Shown in pieces: positions 5,822 to 13,997 of a DNA stretch of 15,850 nt. The notes beneath the pieces were generated by a model. That model was not told the origin of the DNA and did no database searches. It saw nothing but the letters and a program-made list of their open reading frames with translations. The position numbers and the translations under genes are program-made. The stretch covers positions 1 to 15,850 of the forward strand of contig CAZITO010000052.1 of assembly GCA_964542225.1 (NCBI GenBank), in the 5' to 3' direction. Numbering within the stretch: the first letter of the stretch is position 1; each line of letters starts with the position of its first letter. This stretch comes from Scybalousia_A sp964542225. GTDB lineage: Bacteria; Bacteroidota; Bacteroidia; Bacteroidales; P3.

Positions 5822-8059
5822 TTATTTCTTGTGCGAAGCATAGTAATTCATCAAGCAACCATCAGCCAAAATGTCTCTTTCATCTTTGGTTAGGTTTTGG
5901 AAATAAAGATGTATATCCTTAACTCCATCCTTGCTGATTACCTTAGCGTCTATTTCCTCTTTGCCCTCAAGTATTGCTTTTCTGATACCTTCCACATAAA
6001 CAAAATCACCAACATTATAATCAAAAGCGGTCTCCTTTGCTATGGTGAAAGGAACTATACCCCAGTTGATACAATTTGAGCGATAACGTTTGGTAGCATA
6101 CTCATAGCAAATGTTGGCATCGCCTCCAAGTACTTTTTGACAAGAAGCGGCTTGCTCTCTTGCTGAACCATCACCCGGCTTGTTGGCAAATACGCAAGAA
6201 CCAAAGGAAGTATTCTCGGCTTTTGCACCAACTTTATTCAAAGCGTCCAAAACGTGTTGAGGAGTTTTTCCTGCACGTCTTTCAAGGTCTTCGCTCTGTA
6301 TGCGTTTTGAAGTACCTACATACTCAGGTACACGTCTTGAAAGAGCAAACTCAGAAAGTTTCAACGGGTTGGAACGATAAGAAGAAGTTTCGCCCGAAGG
6401 TATCAATTCGTCCGTAGTAGTTACAGGGTCATGTATAACGGCTGCAAGTTCTACCAACATATTGTCTTGCATTGGGTACATTTTTGGCCAATCTTTGATA
6501 TTTGGTCCATAACGAAGTTCTTGGCTTGGGTCTGCTTTGCCAAATCCTTGATAAACTCGTTTTTCATATACCGCAGGGTCATATTTGTAGCCCTCGTAAT
6601 CTACTTTGTAATCTATATCCGTAGCGGCTGTAATAACTCCTCCGTTAGCGGCAGTGGCGGCAATACTTCTTGCGTCCATCAAGGCAACAAGAGAAATCTG
6701 TCCCTGACCAGGTTTTGAACCCTCACGGTTAGGGAAGTTTCGTGTTGTGTGACGAATTGAGAAACCATTGTTTGAAGGAACATCACCGGCACCAAAGCAA
6801 GGACCACAGAAAGCAGGTTTAATAGTAACACCGGCCTCAAGCAAATCCTCTGCAATGTGAGAACGAGTAGCAGCCAAATAAACAGGAATACTTTGAGGAT
6901 AAGCACTTGCCGTAAAGTATCCGTTACCTGTTGATTTGCCTTTAAGAATAGCGGCAGCAGCAGCCAAATTGTCGTATGTACCACCGGCACAACCTGCTAT
7001 AATACCTTGGTCTGCCCAAACTTTGCCATCTTTTATTTTGCTTACAAGGTCTATTTCTATTTTGTCGCCAAATCTCTTTCTTGAGTCCTCTTCCACTGCT
7101 TTAAGAATTGCCTCTGGATTTGATTGCAATTCGTGGATTGTGTAAGCATTGGAAGGGTGATAAGGCAAAGCAATCATAGACTCTTGTTTTGACAAATCTA
7201 TTTTTATCATGCTATCATAATAAGCAACTTTGCCCGGACGCAATTCCTTATAGTCCTGAGGACGATTGTGCATCTTATAATAGTTGTGTACCTCTTCGTC
7301 AGTTACCCATATAGAAGACAAACAAGTGGTCTCTGTGGTCATAACCTCTATTCCATTACGAAAATCTATAGGAAGATTCTTAACTCCCGGACCTGCAAAC
7401 TCCAAAACCTTATTCTTTACAAATCCATTTTCAAAAGTAGCCTTTACCAAAGAAATAGCCACATCGTGAGGTCCTATACCCTTCTTTGGAGTTCCCTCCA
7501 ACCAAACAAGTACTACCTCTGGAGCATTGATATCCCAAGTATTTTCCAACAATTGTTTAACCAATTCTCCACCGCCTTCGCCAACGCCCATATTACCAAG
7601 AGAGCCGTAACGAGTGTGAGAATCAGAGCCAAGTATCATATTTCCACACTTAGCCATGGCTTCACGTGCATATTGGTGAATAACAGCCAAATTTGTTGGA
7701 ACGAAAATGCCACCATACTTCTTAGCCGCAGAAAGACCAAAAACGTGGTCATCCTCATTGATGGTACCGCCAACAGCACAAAGAGAATTGTGGCAGTTTG
7801 TCATTCCATAAGGAATAGGGAATTTTTCCAAACCACTTGCTCTTGCTGTCTGAATAATACCAACATAGGTAATATCATGCGAAATCAAAGCATCAAACTT
7901 GATACGCATTTTTTTACCTTTGCTATGGTCTACATCGTGAGAACGAAGTATGTTATAGGTAATTGTATTTTCACGAGCCTCATCAGCGGAAATATTTGCT
8001 GAATCCACTACTTTTTCACCGTCAAGAAGATATACTCCTTTGTTGATAAGTTCTACCAT
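5822..8059 (-). CDS. ybhJ: Aconitase-superfamily hydratase, YbhJ-like
   Basis: A 745-aa protein with all three [4Fe-4S] cluster cysteines of aconitases: Cys357 in AGCAGGTYDN, and Cys418 and Cys421 in FCGPCFGAGD. It also has the signature GSDSHTRYGSLGNMGVGEGG and the C-terminal swivel domain, including TTTDELIPSGETSSYRSNP and KPGDGSAREQAAS. By recall the closest characterised name is E. coli YbhJ (about 750 aa), which shares the GCxGGxYxN form of the first cysteine loop and RTTRNFPNREGS-like stretches; true aconitases read GSCTNSS there. It probably hydrates or dehydrates a tricarboxylate or related acid in the cytoplasm, but its substrate is unknown and it may not be the TCA-cycle aconitase. 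It is monocistronic, with its own promoter (8136-8164) and a shared terminator. AAAAGGAT upstream of the ATG is a plausible ribosome binding site. Confidence 0.88.
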   Translation of the reverse strand: MVELINKGVYLLDGEKVVDSANISADEARENTITYNILRSHDVDHSKGKKMRIKFDALISHDITYVGIIQTARASGLEKFPIPYGMTNCHNSLCAVGGTINEDDHVFGLSAAKKYGGIFVPTNLAVIHQYAREAMAKCGNMILGSDSHTRYGSLGNMGVGEGGGELVKQLLENTWDINAPEVVLVWLEGTPKKGIGPHDVAISLVKATFENGFVKNKVLEFAGPGVKNLPIDFRNGIEVMTTETTCLSSIWVTDEEVHNYYKMHNRPQDYKELRPGKVAYYDSMIKIDLSKQESMIALPYHPSNAYTIHELQSNPEAILKAVEEDSRKRFGDKIEIDLVSKIKDGKVWADQGIIAGCAGGTYDNLAAAAAILKGKSTGNGYFTASAYPQSIPVYLAATRSHIAEDLLEAGVTIKPAFCGPCFGAGDVPSNNGFSIRHTTRNFPNREGSKPGQGQISLVALMDARSIAATAANGGVITAATDIDYKVDYEGYKYDPAVYEKRVYQGFGKADPSQELRYGPNIKDWPKMYPMQDNMLVELAAVIHDPVTTTDELIPSGETSSYRSNPLKLSEFALSRRVPEYVGTSKRIQSEDLERRAGKTPQHVLDALNKVGAKAENTSFGSCVFANKPGDGSAREQAASCQKVLGGDANICYEYATKRYRSNCINWGIVPFTIAKETAFDYNVGDFVYVEGIRKAILEGKEEIDAKVISKDGVKDIHLYFQNLTKDERDILADGCLMNYYASHKK

Positions 8060-8135
8060 TTTAATTGTATCCTTTTTACTTTTTTATGTTTAATTTCAAA
8101 ACTAAATAATTCTGCTTTATAATAATTCTGCTGTG

Positions 8136-8164
8136 CAAAATTATACAAACTTTTTATATTCAAA
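8136..8164 (-). promoter_or_regulatory. Promoter of the YbhJ-like hydratase gene
   Basis: On the minus strand, TTTG (8164-8161) is followed after 17 bp by TAATTTTG (8143-8136) and then CACAG. Both elements match the Bacteroidota consensus, and the ATG at 8059 lies 76 bp downstream. Confidence 0.65.
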
Positions 8165-8212
8165 CAATTTTTTAAGAAAAATAACCGCTGAAAATTATTA
8201 TAGACTGTATAA

Positions 8213-8290
8213 ATAGGTAGACAGACACAAACAAAGCCTGTTTTTATAAGACGCAAAGCCTATGATTTATTGCCTTTGGCTTATCATAAC
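8213..8290. repeat. Diverged intergenic palindromic repeat
   Basis: In the 376-bp gap between the hydratase and etfB, CAAAGCC occurs twice as a direct repeat (8232-8238 and 8254-8260). AAGCC near 8256 can pair with GGCTT at 8278-8282. The wording resembles the GCAAAGCCGTTAT units elsewhere in the window, but the match is loose. The rest of the gap holds the two divergent promoters; I see no gene in it. Confidence 0.35.
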
Positions 8291-8366
8291 CAATAACAAC
8301 CCATCCTGCCCCATACAGAAGGAAAGAAAAAATAAAACAAAATGAATGTATTTGTTTTTTTTTTTC

Positions 8367-8374
8367 TATTTTTG
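8367..8374 (+). promoter_or_regulatory. -7 box of the etf operon with adjoining T11 tract
   Basis: TATTTTTG followed by CAAAAT matches the -7 consensus, 62 bp upstream of the etfB ATG. An 11-T homopolymer (8355-8365) lies directly upstream, with TTTG at 8351-8354 before it. That leaves only 12 bp between the two elements, shorter than usual. Confidence 0.5.
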
Positions 8375-8435
8375 CAAAATAATCGGTGAGAATTGATTAT
8401 TTTTTTAAAGATACTAATGAAAATTTAAATATATA

Positions 8436-9305
8436 ATGAGTTTAAAGATAGTAGTTTTAGCAAAACAAGTACCGGACACAAGGAATGTTGGCAAAGATGC
8501 AATGACACCTGAGGGTACAGTAAACAGACAGGCACTTCCGGCAATATTCAATCCGGAGGATTTGAACGCTTTGGAAATGGCTCTTGAGATAAAAGACAGA
8601 ATTCCCGGCACGGAAATAACCATTGTAACAATGGGACCATCGCGTGCGGCAGAAATAATAAGAGATTCCATGTTTAGAGGAGCCGACAGAGGCGTTGTTC
8701 TTTCAGACAGAAAACTTGCAGCGAGCGATACTTTGGCTACTTCATACGCCATTTCACAAGCAGTAAAGAAAACAGGTCATTTTGATATTGTTTTTGGAGG
8801 TCGTCAAGCCATAGACGGAGATACTGCACAGGTTGGACCTCAAACTGCAGAAAAACTTGAAATTCCTCAAATCACATACGCAGAAGAGTTATTGGATGTA
8901 AATCAAAACGATATTACCATAAAACGCCGTTTGGAAAGAGGTGTGGAGGTGGTTAAAGCAAAATTTCCTTTGCTTATCACAGTACACTCCTCAGCCAAAC
9001 CTTGCAGATTCTACAATGCTAAGCGAATAATGAAATACAAGCACGCTTTTTCTTCCTCTGAGGCTCAGGCTCAAGGACTTGATACAAGTATATGGAATAA
9101 TTTCCCTTATTTGAAAATAGAGGAATGGAGTGCCGCAGATGTTCAAGCAGAGGATGAAAGAATAGGTGCAAACGGCTCTCCTACAAAGGTAAAGAAAATA
9201 GATAATGTTGTCCTTTCTCAAAAAGAAAATATTCAGTTGGAAGCGACCGAGGAGAATTTGGACAATTTAGTAAAGAATTTAATAGATACACATATAATAG
9301 GATAA
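8436..9305 (+). CDS. etfB: Electron transfer flavoprotein, beta subunit
   Basis: A 289-aa cytoplasmic subunit of the FAD-containing ETF heterodimer that passes electrons to or from acyl-CoA dehydrogenase. It opens with KIVVLAKQVPDT, the family's N-terminal strand and loop, and carries GGRQAIDGDTAQVGPQ, with IDGDTAQVGPQ at residues 126-136. That loop resembles the nucleotide-binding loop of electron-bifurcating EtfB proteins of anaerobes, which hold a second FAD where mitochondrial-type ETF holds AMP. This is motif-level evidence only. It is the first gene of an operon, with etfA starting 4 bp after its stop. A three-codon ATG-AAA-ATT-TAA reading frame lies just before the start (8417-8428), probably by chance. 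Confidence 0.94.
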   Translation: MSLKIVVLAKQVPDTRNVGKDAMTPEGTVNRQALPAIFNPEDLNALEMALEIKDRIPGTEITIVTMGPSRAAEIIRDSMFRGADRGVVLSDRKLAASDTLATSYAISQAVKKTGHFDIVFGGRQAIDGDTAQVGPQTAEKLEIPQITYAEELLDVNQNDITIKRRLERGVEVVKAKFPLLITVHSSAKPCRFYNAKRIMKYKHAFSSSEAQAQGLDTSIWNNFPYLKIEEWSAADVQAEDERIGANGSPTKVKKIDNVVLSQKENIQLEATEENLDNLVKNLIDTHIIG

Positions 9306-9309
9306 AGAT

Positions 9310-10335
9310 ATGAATAATGTTTTTGTTTATTGCGAGATAACAGAAGAAAACCATATTGCTGACGTCAGCCTTGAACTTATAAGCAAGGCGAGAAAACTTG
9401 CCAACGAATTGGGGGTAAAGGTAGAGGCTGTGGTTATAGGCAACAATGTTGAGAATTTGGAAAACACTCTTTATCCTTATGGAGTGGATATTATCAATTA
9501 TGCAGATGATAAGCGTTTGTTTCCTTATCAGACTTTGCCTCATTTTTCCATAGTTACCCAACTTATAAAGGAAAAACAACCGCAAATTGCCCTATTTGGT
9601 GCTACAAGTGTGGGCAGGGATTTGGCTCCAAGAGTGGCTTCGTTTTTGCGTTGCGGACTTACCGCCGATTGTACCTCTTTGGAAATAGGAGAATATGAAA
9701 ACAAAAAAGAGGGTACGGTAATAGAAAATCTTCTTTATCAGATACGTCCTGCTTTTGGTGGCAACATCATTGCAACAATAGTAAACCCAAATACCCGTCC
9801 TCAAATGGCAACAGTACGTGAGGGAGTGATGAAAAAAGAAGTTTATAACTCCAATCACAAGGGCGAAATAAATAAACTTGACGTAAACAAATATGTAAAG
9901 GATTCTGATTTTTGCATAGAAATATTGGAAAGACATATAGAGCAACAAAAAATAAATATCAAAGGCGCTCAAATCATTGTTTGCGGAGGTTATGGTATGG
10001 CTTCAAAACCGGATGGTTTCAAACTTCTGCATGAGTTGGCAGAGACGCTTGGCGGAGAAGTAGGAGCAACAAGAGCAGCTGTAGATGCAGGAATGACCGA
10101 GCACGAAAGACAAGTGGGACAAACTGGAGTAACCGTAAGACCAAAACTTTACATAGGTTGCGGAGTATCGGGGGCAGTTCAGCACAGAGCAGGTATGCAA
10201 GAGAGTTCCAAAATAATAAGTATAAATACTGATGTTAATGCACCTTTGAATTCAATAGCGGACTACACCATTGTGGGAGATGCTTTTGAAATTGTACCTA
10301 AGTTGATACAGTATTATAAGAAGAATAGTAAATAA
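9310..10335 (+). CDS. etfA: Electron transfer flavoprotein, alpha subunit
   Basis: A 341-aa partner of EtfB. The N-terminal half is the variable alpha/beta domain. The C-terminal FAD domain is plain: CGGYGMASKPDGF, then GATRAAVDAG with the conserved Arg255, QVGQTGVTVRPKLYIGCGVSG, and AVQHRAGM (289-296), ending with a nucleotide-binding VGDAFEIVPKL segment. Length and motif order are normal for EtfA. It begins 4 bp after etfB and is followed 33 bp later by the acyl-CoA dehydrogenase gene, so subunits and redox partner are made together. In anaerobic Bacteroidales the likely task is coupling NADH oxidation to enoyl-CoA (for example crotonyl-CoA) reduction in acid-forming fermentation or amino-acid breakdown. 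Confidence 0.95.
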   Translation: MNNVFVYCEITEENHIADVSLELISKARKLANELGVKVEAVVIGNNVENLENTLYPYGVDIINYADDKRLFPYQTLPHFSIVTQLIKEKQPQIALFGATSVGRDLAPRVASFLRCGLTADCTSLEIGEYENKKEGTVIENLLYQIRPAFGGNIIATIVNPNTRPQMATVREGVMKKEVYNSNHKGEINKLDVNKYVKDSDFCIEILERHIEQQKINIKGAQIIVCGGYGMASKPDGFKLLHELAETLGGEVGATRAAVDAGMTEHERQVGQTGVTVRPKLYIGCGVSGAVQHRAGMQESSKIISINTDVNAPLNSIADYTIVGDAFEIVPKLIQYYKKNSK

Positions 10336-10368
10336 AATTTTTGTTTAAGAATAAAATAATAAATCATA

Positions 10369-12096
10369 ATGGCTAATTTTTTTGAAGATAACAAGGGTTT
10401 GCAGTTTCAGTTAAGCAACCCTATGATGCAAGAAATCATAAGGTTGAAAGAAAGAAATTTTGCAGACTATGGCAAATATGATTATGCTCCAAAGGATTTT
10501 GAGGACGCTATGGACTCATATAAAAGAGTGCTTTCACTTATCGGAGAAATAACGGGCGAGGTGCTTGCCAACAATGCCGAAAGTGTGGACAATCAAGGAG
10601 TAAGAATAGAAGATAATGCGATAATATATGCAGACGGTACCAAAGAAAACCACAAAACTTTGACCGATGCCGGTGTTTATGGTCTTTCTTTGCCAAGACA
10701 ATATGGAGGGTTGAATTTTTCATACGTTCCTTATGTAATGGCAGCCGAGATAGTTTCAAGAGGAGATTGCGGTTTTGCCAATATTTGGGGCTTGCAGGAT
10801 TGCGCTGATACTATTTATGAATTTGCTAACGATGAAATAAAAAACAAGTATCTTCCTATGATAAATCAAGGCTATACTTGTTCTATGGACTTGACTGAGC
10901 CTGATGCTGGTAGCGATTTGCAAAGCGTAAGATTGAAAGCCACTTTTGACGAGAAAAACAATTGTTGGAGACTAAACGGAGTAAAACGTTTTATCACCAA
11001 TGGAGATGCCGATATAAAACTTGTGCTTGCTCGCTCCGAAGAGGGTACGACAGACGGCAGAGGACTTTCTTATTTTGTTTATGACAGAAGAGACGGAGGC
11101 GTAACCATAAGAAGAACGGAGAACAAACTTGGTATTCATGGCTCACCTACGGGAGAACTTGTTTTCAACGATGCTCCTGCTCAATTGGTAGGAGAGAGAA
11201 AATTGGGACTTATCAAATATGTGATGTCCTTGATGAACGGAGCAAGACTTGGAGTAGGTGCTCAGAGTGTGGGATTGAGTGAAGCGGCTTATAGAGAGGC
11301 TTTGCAATATGCCAATGAAAGAGAACAGTTTGGCAAACCTATCATAAAATTTCAACAAGTAAGGGAAATGCTTGCCAAAATGAGAGCAAAAACCGATGCC
11401 ACCCGTGCTTTGTTGTATGAGACGGCTCGTTGCGTGGATATGTACAAAATTTATGAAGCCATATCCAAAGAGAGAAAACTTGAACCCGAGGAAAGACAAA
11501 CTTTAAAAACCTATACTCGTTTGGCAGATATGTTTACTCCTTTGTTAAAGTTGTTCTCTTCAGAGTATGCCAACCAAAACACTTATGATTGCATACAAGT
11601 ATATGGTGGCAGTGGCTTTATGAAAGATTACCCTTGCGAAAGGATGTACAGGGATGCGAGAATTTTGACCATTTACGAAGGTACCTCTCAATTGCAAGTT
11701 GTTGCAGCCATCAGAGGAGTTGTTTCCGGTGGTTACCTTAACAGAATAAAAGAATACGAAAACCAAACTCTTTCAAGCAAAAACGCTGAGGCATTGCAAG
11801 AGTTAAGAAATATTCTTTTGCCTTTAAGAGAGGACTTTGAGCAATGTGTGGCAAAGATTAACGAATTTGGTTCTGCAAGCGAGTCGCATGAGTTCAATTC
11901 AAGGCGTTTGGTGGAAATAGCAGGTTATATCATAATGGCACACTTGCTTATTTTGGACTCAGACAGAGATGAGCAATTTTTATCTTCTGCAAGAGTAATG
12001 ACCAAAATGGCACAAGAAAAGATAGCCGAGAGAAAAGCCTTTATCCTAAACTTTGAACCAAACGACCTAAACGACTATTTATCTTTAACAGAATAA
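10369..12096 (+). CDS. Acyl-CoA dehydrogenase, long form with C-terminal extension
   Basis: A 575-aa flavoprotein, clearly longer than the usual 380-aa short-chain enzymes. An N-terminal extension of about 70 residues precedes the standard fold. Core motifs include MDLTEPDAGSDLQS (flavin/substrate region), LNGVKRFITNGD, NEREQFGKPIIKFQQVR, QVYGGSGFMKDYPCERMYRDARI, and IYEGTSQLQ with Glu437 in the place of the catalytic base of butyryl-CoA-type enzymes. Residues from about 460 form an extra helical C-terminal domain. It is the third gene after etfB-etfA and ends 35 bp before a strong terminator. The pairing suggests a butyryl-CoA-dehydrogenase-like or related short-chain enzyme. The substrate cannot be fixed from sequence. 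Confidence 0.92.
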   Translation: MANFFEDNKGLQFQLSNPMMQEIIRLKERNFADYGKYDYAPKDFEDAMDSYKRVLSLIGEITGEVLANNAESVDNQGVRIEDNAIIYADGTKENHKTLTDAGVYGLSLPRQYGGLNFSYVPYVMAAEIVSRGDCGFANIWGLQDCADTIYEFANDEIKNKYLPMINQGYTCSMDLTEPDAGSDLQSVRLKATFDEKNNCWRLNGVKRFITNGDADIKLVLARSEEGTTDGRGLSYFVYDRRDGGVTIRRTENKLGIHGSPTGELVFNDAPAQLVGERKLGLIKYVMSLMNGARLGVGAQSVGLSEAAYREALQYANEREQFGKPIIKFQQVREMLAKMRAKTDATRALLYETARCVDMYKIYEAISKERKLEPEERQTLKTYTRLADMFTPLLKLFSSEYANQNTYDCIQVYGGSGFMKDYPCERMYRDARILTIYEGTSQLQVVAAIRGVVSGGYLNRIKEYENQTLSSKNAEALQELRNILLPLREDFEQCVAKINEFGSASESHEFNSRRLVEIAGYIIMAHLLILDSDRDEQFLSSARVMTKMAQEKIAERKAFILNFEPNDLNDYLSLTE

Positions 12097-12131
12097 AAAC
12101 AAAAGAAAGAAACTAATTATTCATAATACGT

Positions 12132-12178
12132 AAAACTTGTTGCTATAGATTTTTCTTTGCAACAAGTTTTTTTATTTT
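12132..12178 (+). terminator. Intrinsic terminator of the etf-acyl-CoA dehydrogenase operon
   Basis: AAAACTTGTTGC (12132-12143) pairs perfectly over 12 bp with GCAACAAGTTTT (12159-12170), with a 15-nt loop and TTTATTTT after it. It lies 35 bp past the stop codon and insulates the operon from hsdM. Confidence 0.9.
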
Positions 12179-12228
12179 CATTGAAAAAAAAATACGTTTC
12201 ATAGACAAAAAATGTCTAAATATTTGCT

Positions 12229-12236
12229 TACTTTTG
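12229..12236 (+). promoter_or_regulatory. -7 box of hsdM
   Basis: TACTTTTG followed by CACAAAT matches the Bacteroidota -7 consensus. It lies downstream of an in-frame ATG at 12212 but upstream of the ATG at 12266, which argues for the later start. No good -33 TTTG is seen. Confidence 0.55.
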
Positions 12237-12265
12237 CACAAATAAAAGAAACACATACATTTATT

Positions 12266-13876
12266 ATGACAAATAAACAACAAAACATAACAACACCTGA
12301 GCAAGAAAACAAGGCTGTAATAAGAACAAAAGAACAAGAAAGAGCAGAACTGCACAAAACCATTTGGAGAATAGCAAACGATTTGAGAGGAAGCGTTGAT
12401 GGTTGGGATTTTAAGAATTATGTACTTGGAATGCTCTTTTATCGTTTTATTTCTGAGGATATCACAAAATATGCCGATAGACTCGCCAAAAACTCGGGGG
12501 ATGAAAATTTTTCTTATGAAAGGCTTTCTGATAAAGAGGCTTTGAACGGTAAAAAAACAATGGTGGATGAGAAAGGATATTTTATTCTTCCCTCCGAGTT
12601 GTTTGCCAATGTGCAGAAACAAGCCACACAAAACGAAAATCTAAATATAACCCTCACCAATATTTTTAAAAATATAGAAGAATCAGCCAAAGGCACTCAG
12701 TCGGAGCACGACCTCAAAGGATTATTTTCCGATATAGATGCCAACAGCAACAAACTCGGTGCAACGGTTAAGCAAAGAAATGAAAAACTTGTAAAAATAC
12801 TTAATGCCATTGCAAGTCTTGACCTTGGTGCCGATATTAACGAAACACTTAACGACACTTTTGGCGATGCTTACGAGTTTCTTATGGCTATGTATGCAAG
12901 TAACGCTGGCAAAAGCGGAGGAGAGTTTTTCACTCCTCAAGAGGTCTCCCGTTTGCTTACTCTGATAGCCATTGCAGGAAGAAAACGTATAAACAAAGCC
13001 TACGACCCTGCTTGTGGTTCGGGTTCATTGCTTTTACAGTTCAAAAAGATAATGAAAGCCGATTGCCCCAACCTTTACGGACAAGAGATAAACATAACAA
13101 CTTACAACCTTTGCCGTATAAATATGTTTTTGCATGGTATGGGCTTTGACAAATTTGATATTCAGCACGGCGATACTCTTTTGGAGCCTAAACATTTGGA
13201 ACTTGAGCCTTTTGATGCCATTGTTTCCAACCCGCCCTATTCTATAAGGTGGGCAGGCAGAACCAACCCTTTGCTTATAAATGATAGTCGTTTTTCTCCC
13301 GCCGGCGTATTGGCACCAGCGAGCAAAGCAGACCTTGCTTTTGTTATGCACATACTGTCATGGCTTTCCACCGATGGCACGGCTGCAATAGTTGAATTTC
13401 CCGGCGTGCTTTATAGAGGGCAGGCAGAAAAGACAATAAGAGAATATCTTATATCACACAACTACGTTGATACGGTTATACAACTAACCGACAACCTTTT
13501 CTTTGGTGTAAGCATAGCAACCTGTATCATAGTTTTGAAAAAAAGTAAGAAAGACGCAAATATTCTCTTTATTGATGCTTCTCAAGAATTTGTACACGAG
13601 GGCAATAAAAACAAACTCTCAGAGGAAAATATTCAAAAAATCTATTCCACTCACCGCGATAGAAAAGAAATAAAACATTTCTCTTTACTTGTCAGCAACG
13701 ATGATATTCTTAACAATGAGGCCAATCTCAGCGTATCCTCATACATTGAACCAAAAGACTCGCAAGAAAAAATAGATATCCGAAAGTTAAACGCAAATCT
13801 TGTTGCCATAGAAGAAAGACAACAAACATTGCGTAAAGAGATAAAAAAAATAGTTGCCGAATTGGAAACAGCCTAA
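12266..13876 (+). CDS. hsdM: Type I restriction-modification DNA methyltransferase subunit (HsdM)
   Basis: A 536-aa N6-adenine methyltransferase subunit; two HsdM plus HsdS form the type I methylase. An N-terminal helical domain (LHKTIWRIANDLRGSVDGWDF, YVLGMLFYRFISE) leads into GGEFFTPQEVSRLL. Then come the AdoMet motif DPACGSGS (247-254) and the catalytic motif NPPY (322-325). A C-terminal coiled segment with ERQQTLRKEIKKIVAELE contacts HsdS in this family. The frame stays open to an ATG at 12212, but the promoter -7 box at 12229-12236 makes 12266 (MTNKQQNITTPEQ) the better start. hsdS follows after a 121-bp gap that contains a repeat element. No hsdR restriction gene is in the window, so here the system is only seen as a methylase; hsdR may lie elsewhere. 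Confidence 0.95.
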   Translation: MTNKQQNITTPEQENKAVIRTKEQERAELHKTIWRIANDLRGSVDGWDFKNYVLGMLFYRFISEDITKYADRLAKNSGDENFSYERLSDKEALNGKKTMVDEKGYFILPSELFANVQKQATQNENLNITLTNIFKNIEESAKGTQSEHDLKGLFSDIDANSNKLGATVKQRNEKLVKILNAIASLDLGADINETLNDTFGDAYEFLMAMYASNAGKSGGEFFTPQEVSRLLTLIAIAGRKRINKAYDPACGSGSLLLQFKKIMKADCPNLYGQEINITTYNLCRINMFLHGMGFDKFDIQHGDTLLEPKHLELEPFDAIVSNPPYSIRWAGRTNPLLINDSRFSPAGVLAPASKADLAFVMHILSWLSTDGTAAIVEFPGVLYRGQAEKTIREYLISHNYVDTVIQLTDNLFFGVSIATCIIVLKKSKKDANILFIDASQEFVHEGNKNKLSEENIQKIYSTHRDRKEIKHFSLLVSNDDILNNEANLSVSSYIEPKDSQEKIDIRKLNANLVAIEERQQTLRKEIKKIVAELETA

Positions 13877-13917
13877 AAAATAATGGGTTAATATGTTTAT
13901 AACAAGACAATACCAGT

Positions 13918-13976
13918 AGGCTGAGCCTGCTCTATAAGGGCAAAGCCGTTAATAATAACTTATCAAAACCTATAAA
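13918..13976 (+). repeat. Intergenic palindromic repeat between hsdM and hsdS
   Basis: AGGCT-G-AGCCT (13918-13928) is followed after 9 bp by GGGCAAAGCCG (13938-13948), the same order and nearly the same spacing as at 11-40 and 15783-15813. AACCTATAAA (13967-13976) follows, as it does in the copy after hsdS (15370-15379). It occupies most of the 121-bp gap that separates hsdM from hsdS, genes usually only a few bases apart. Confidence 0.75.
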
Positions 13977-13997
13977 CAAAGAGAAAAACGCAATCCA

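Noticed and set aside
7268..8002. 244-aa open frame on the plus strand
   Set aside because: Lies entirely opposite the YbhJ-like hydratase gene, whose protein is well conserved. The product resembles no family.
8060..8435. A small RNA or tRNA gene in the 376-bp gap
   Set aside because: No cloverleaf or strong stable structure is seen. The gap is accounted for by two divergent promoters and a diverged repeat.
12212..12265. Upstream start for hsdM (18 extra residues)
   Set aside because: The hsdM -7 box lies inside this segment (12229-12236), so the transcript would begin after the ATG at 12212.
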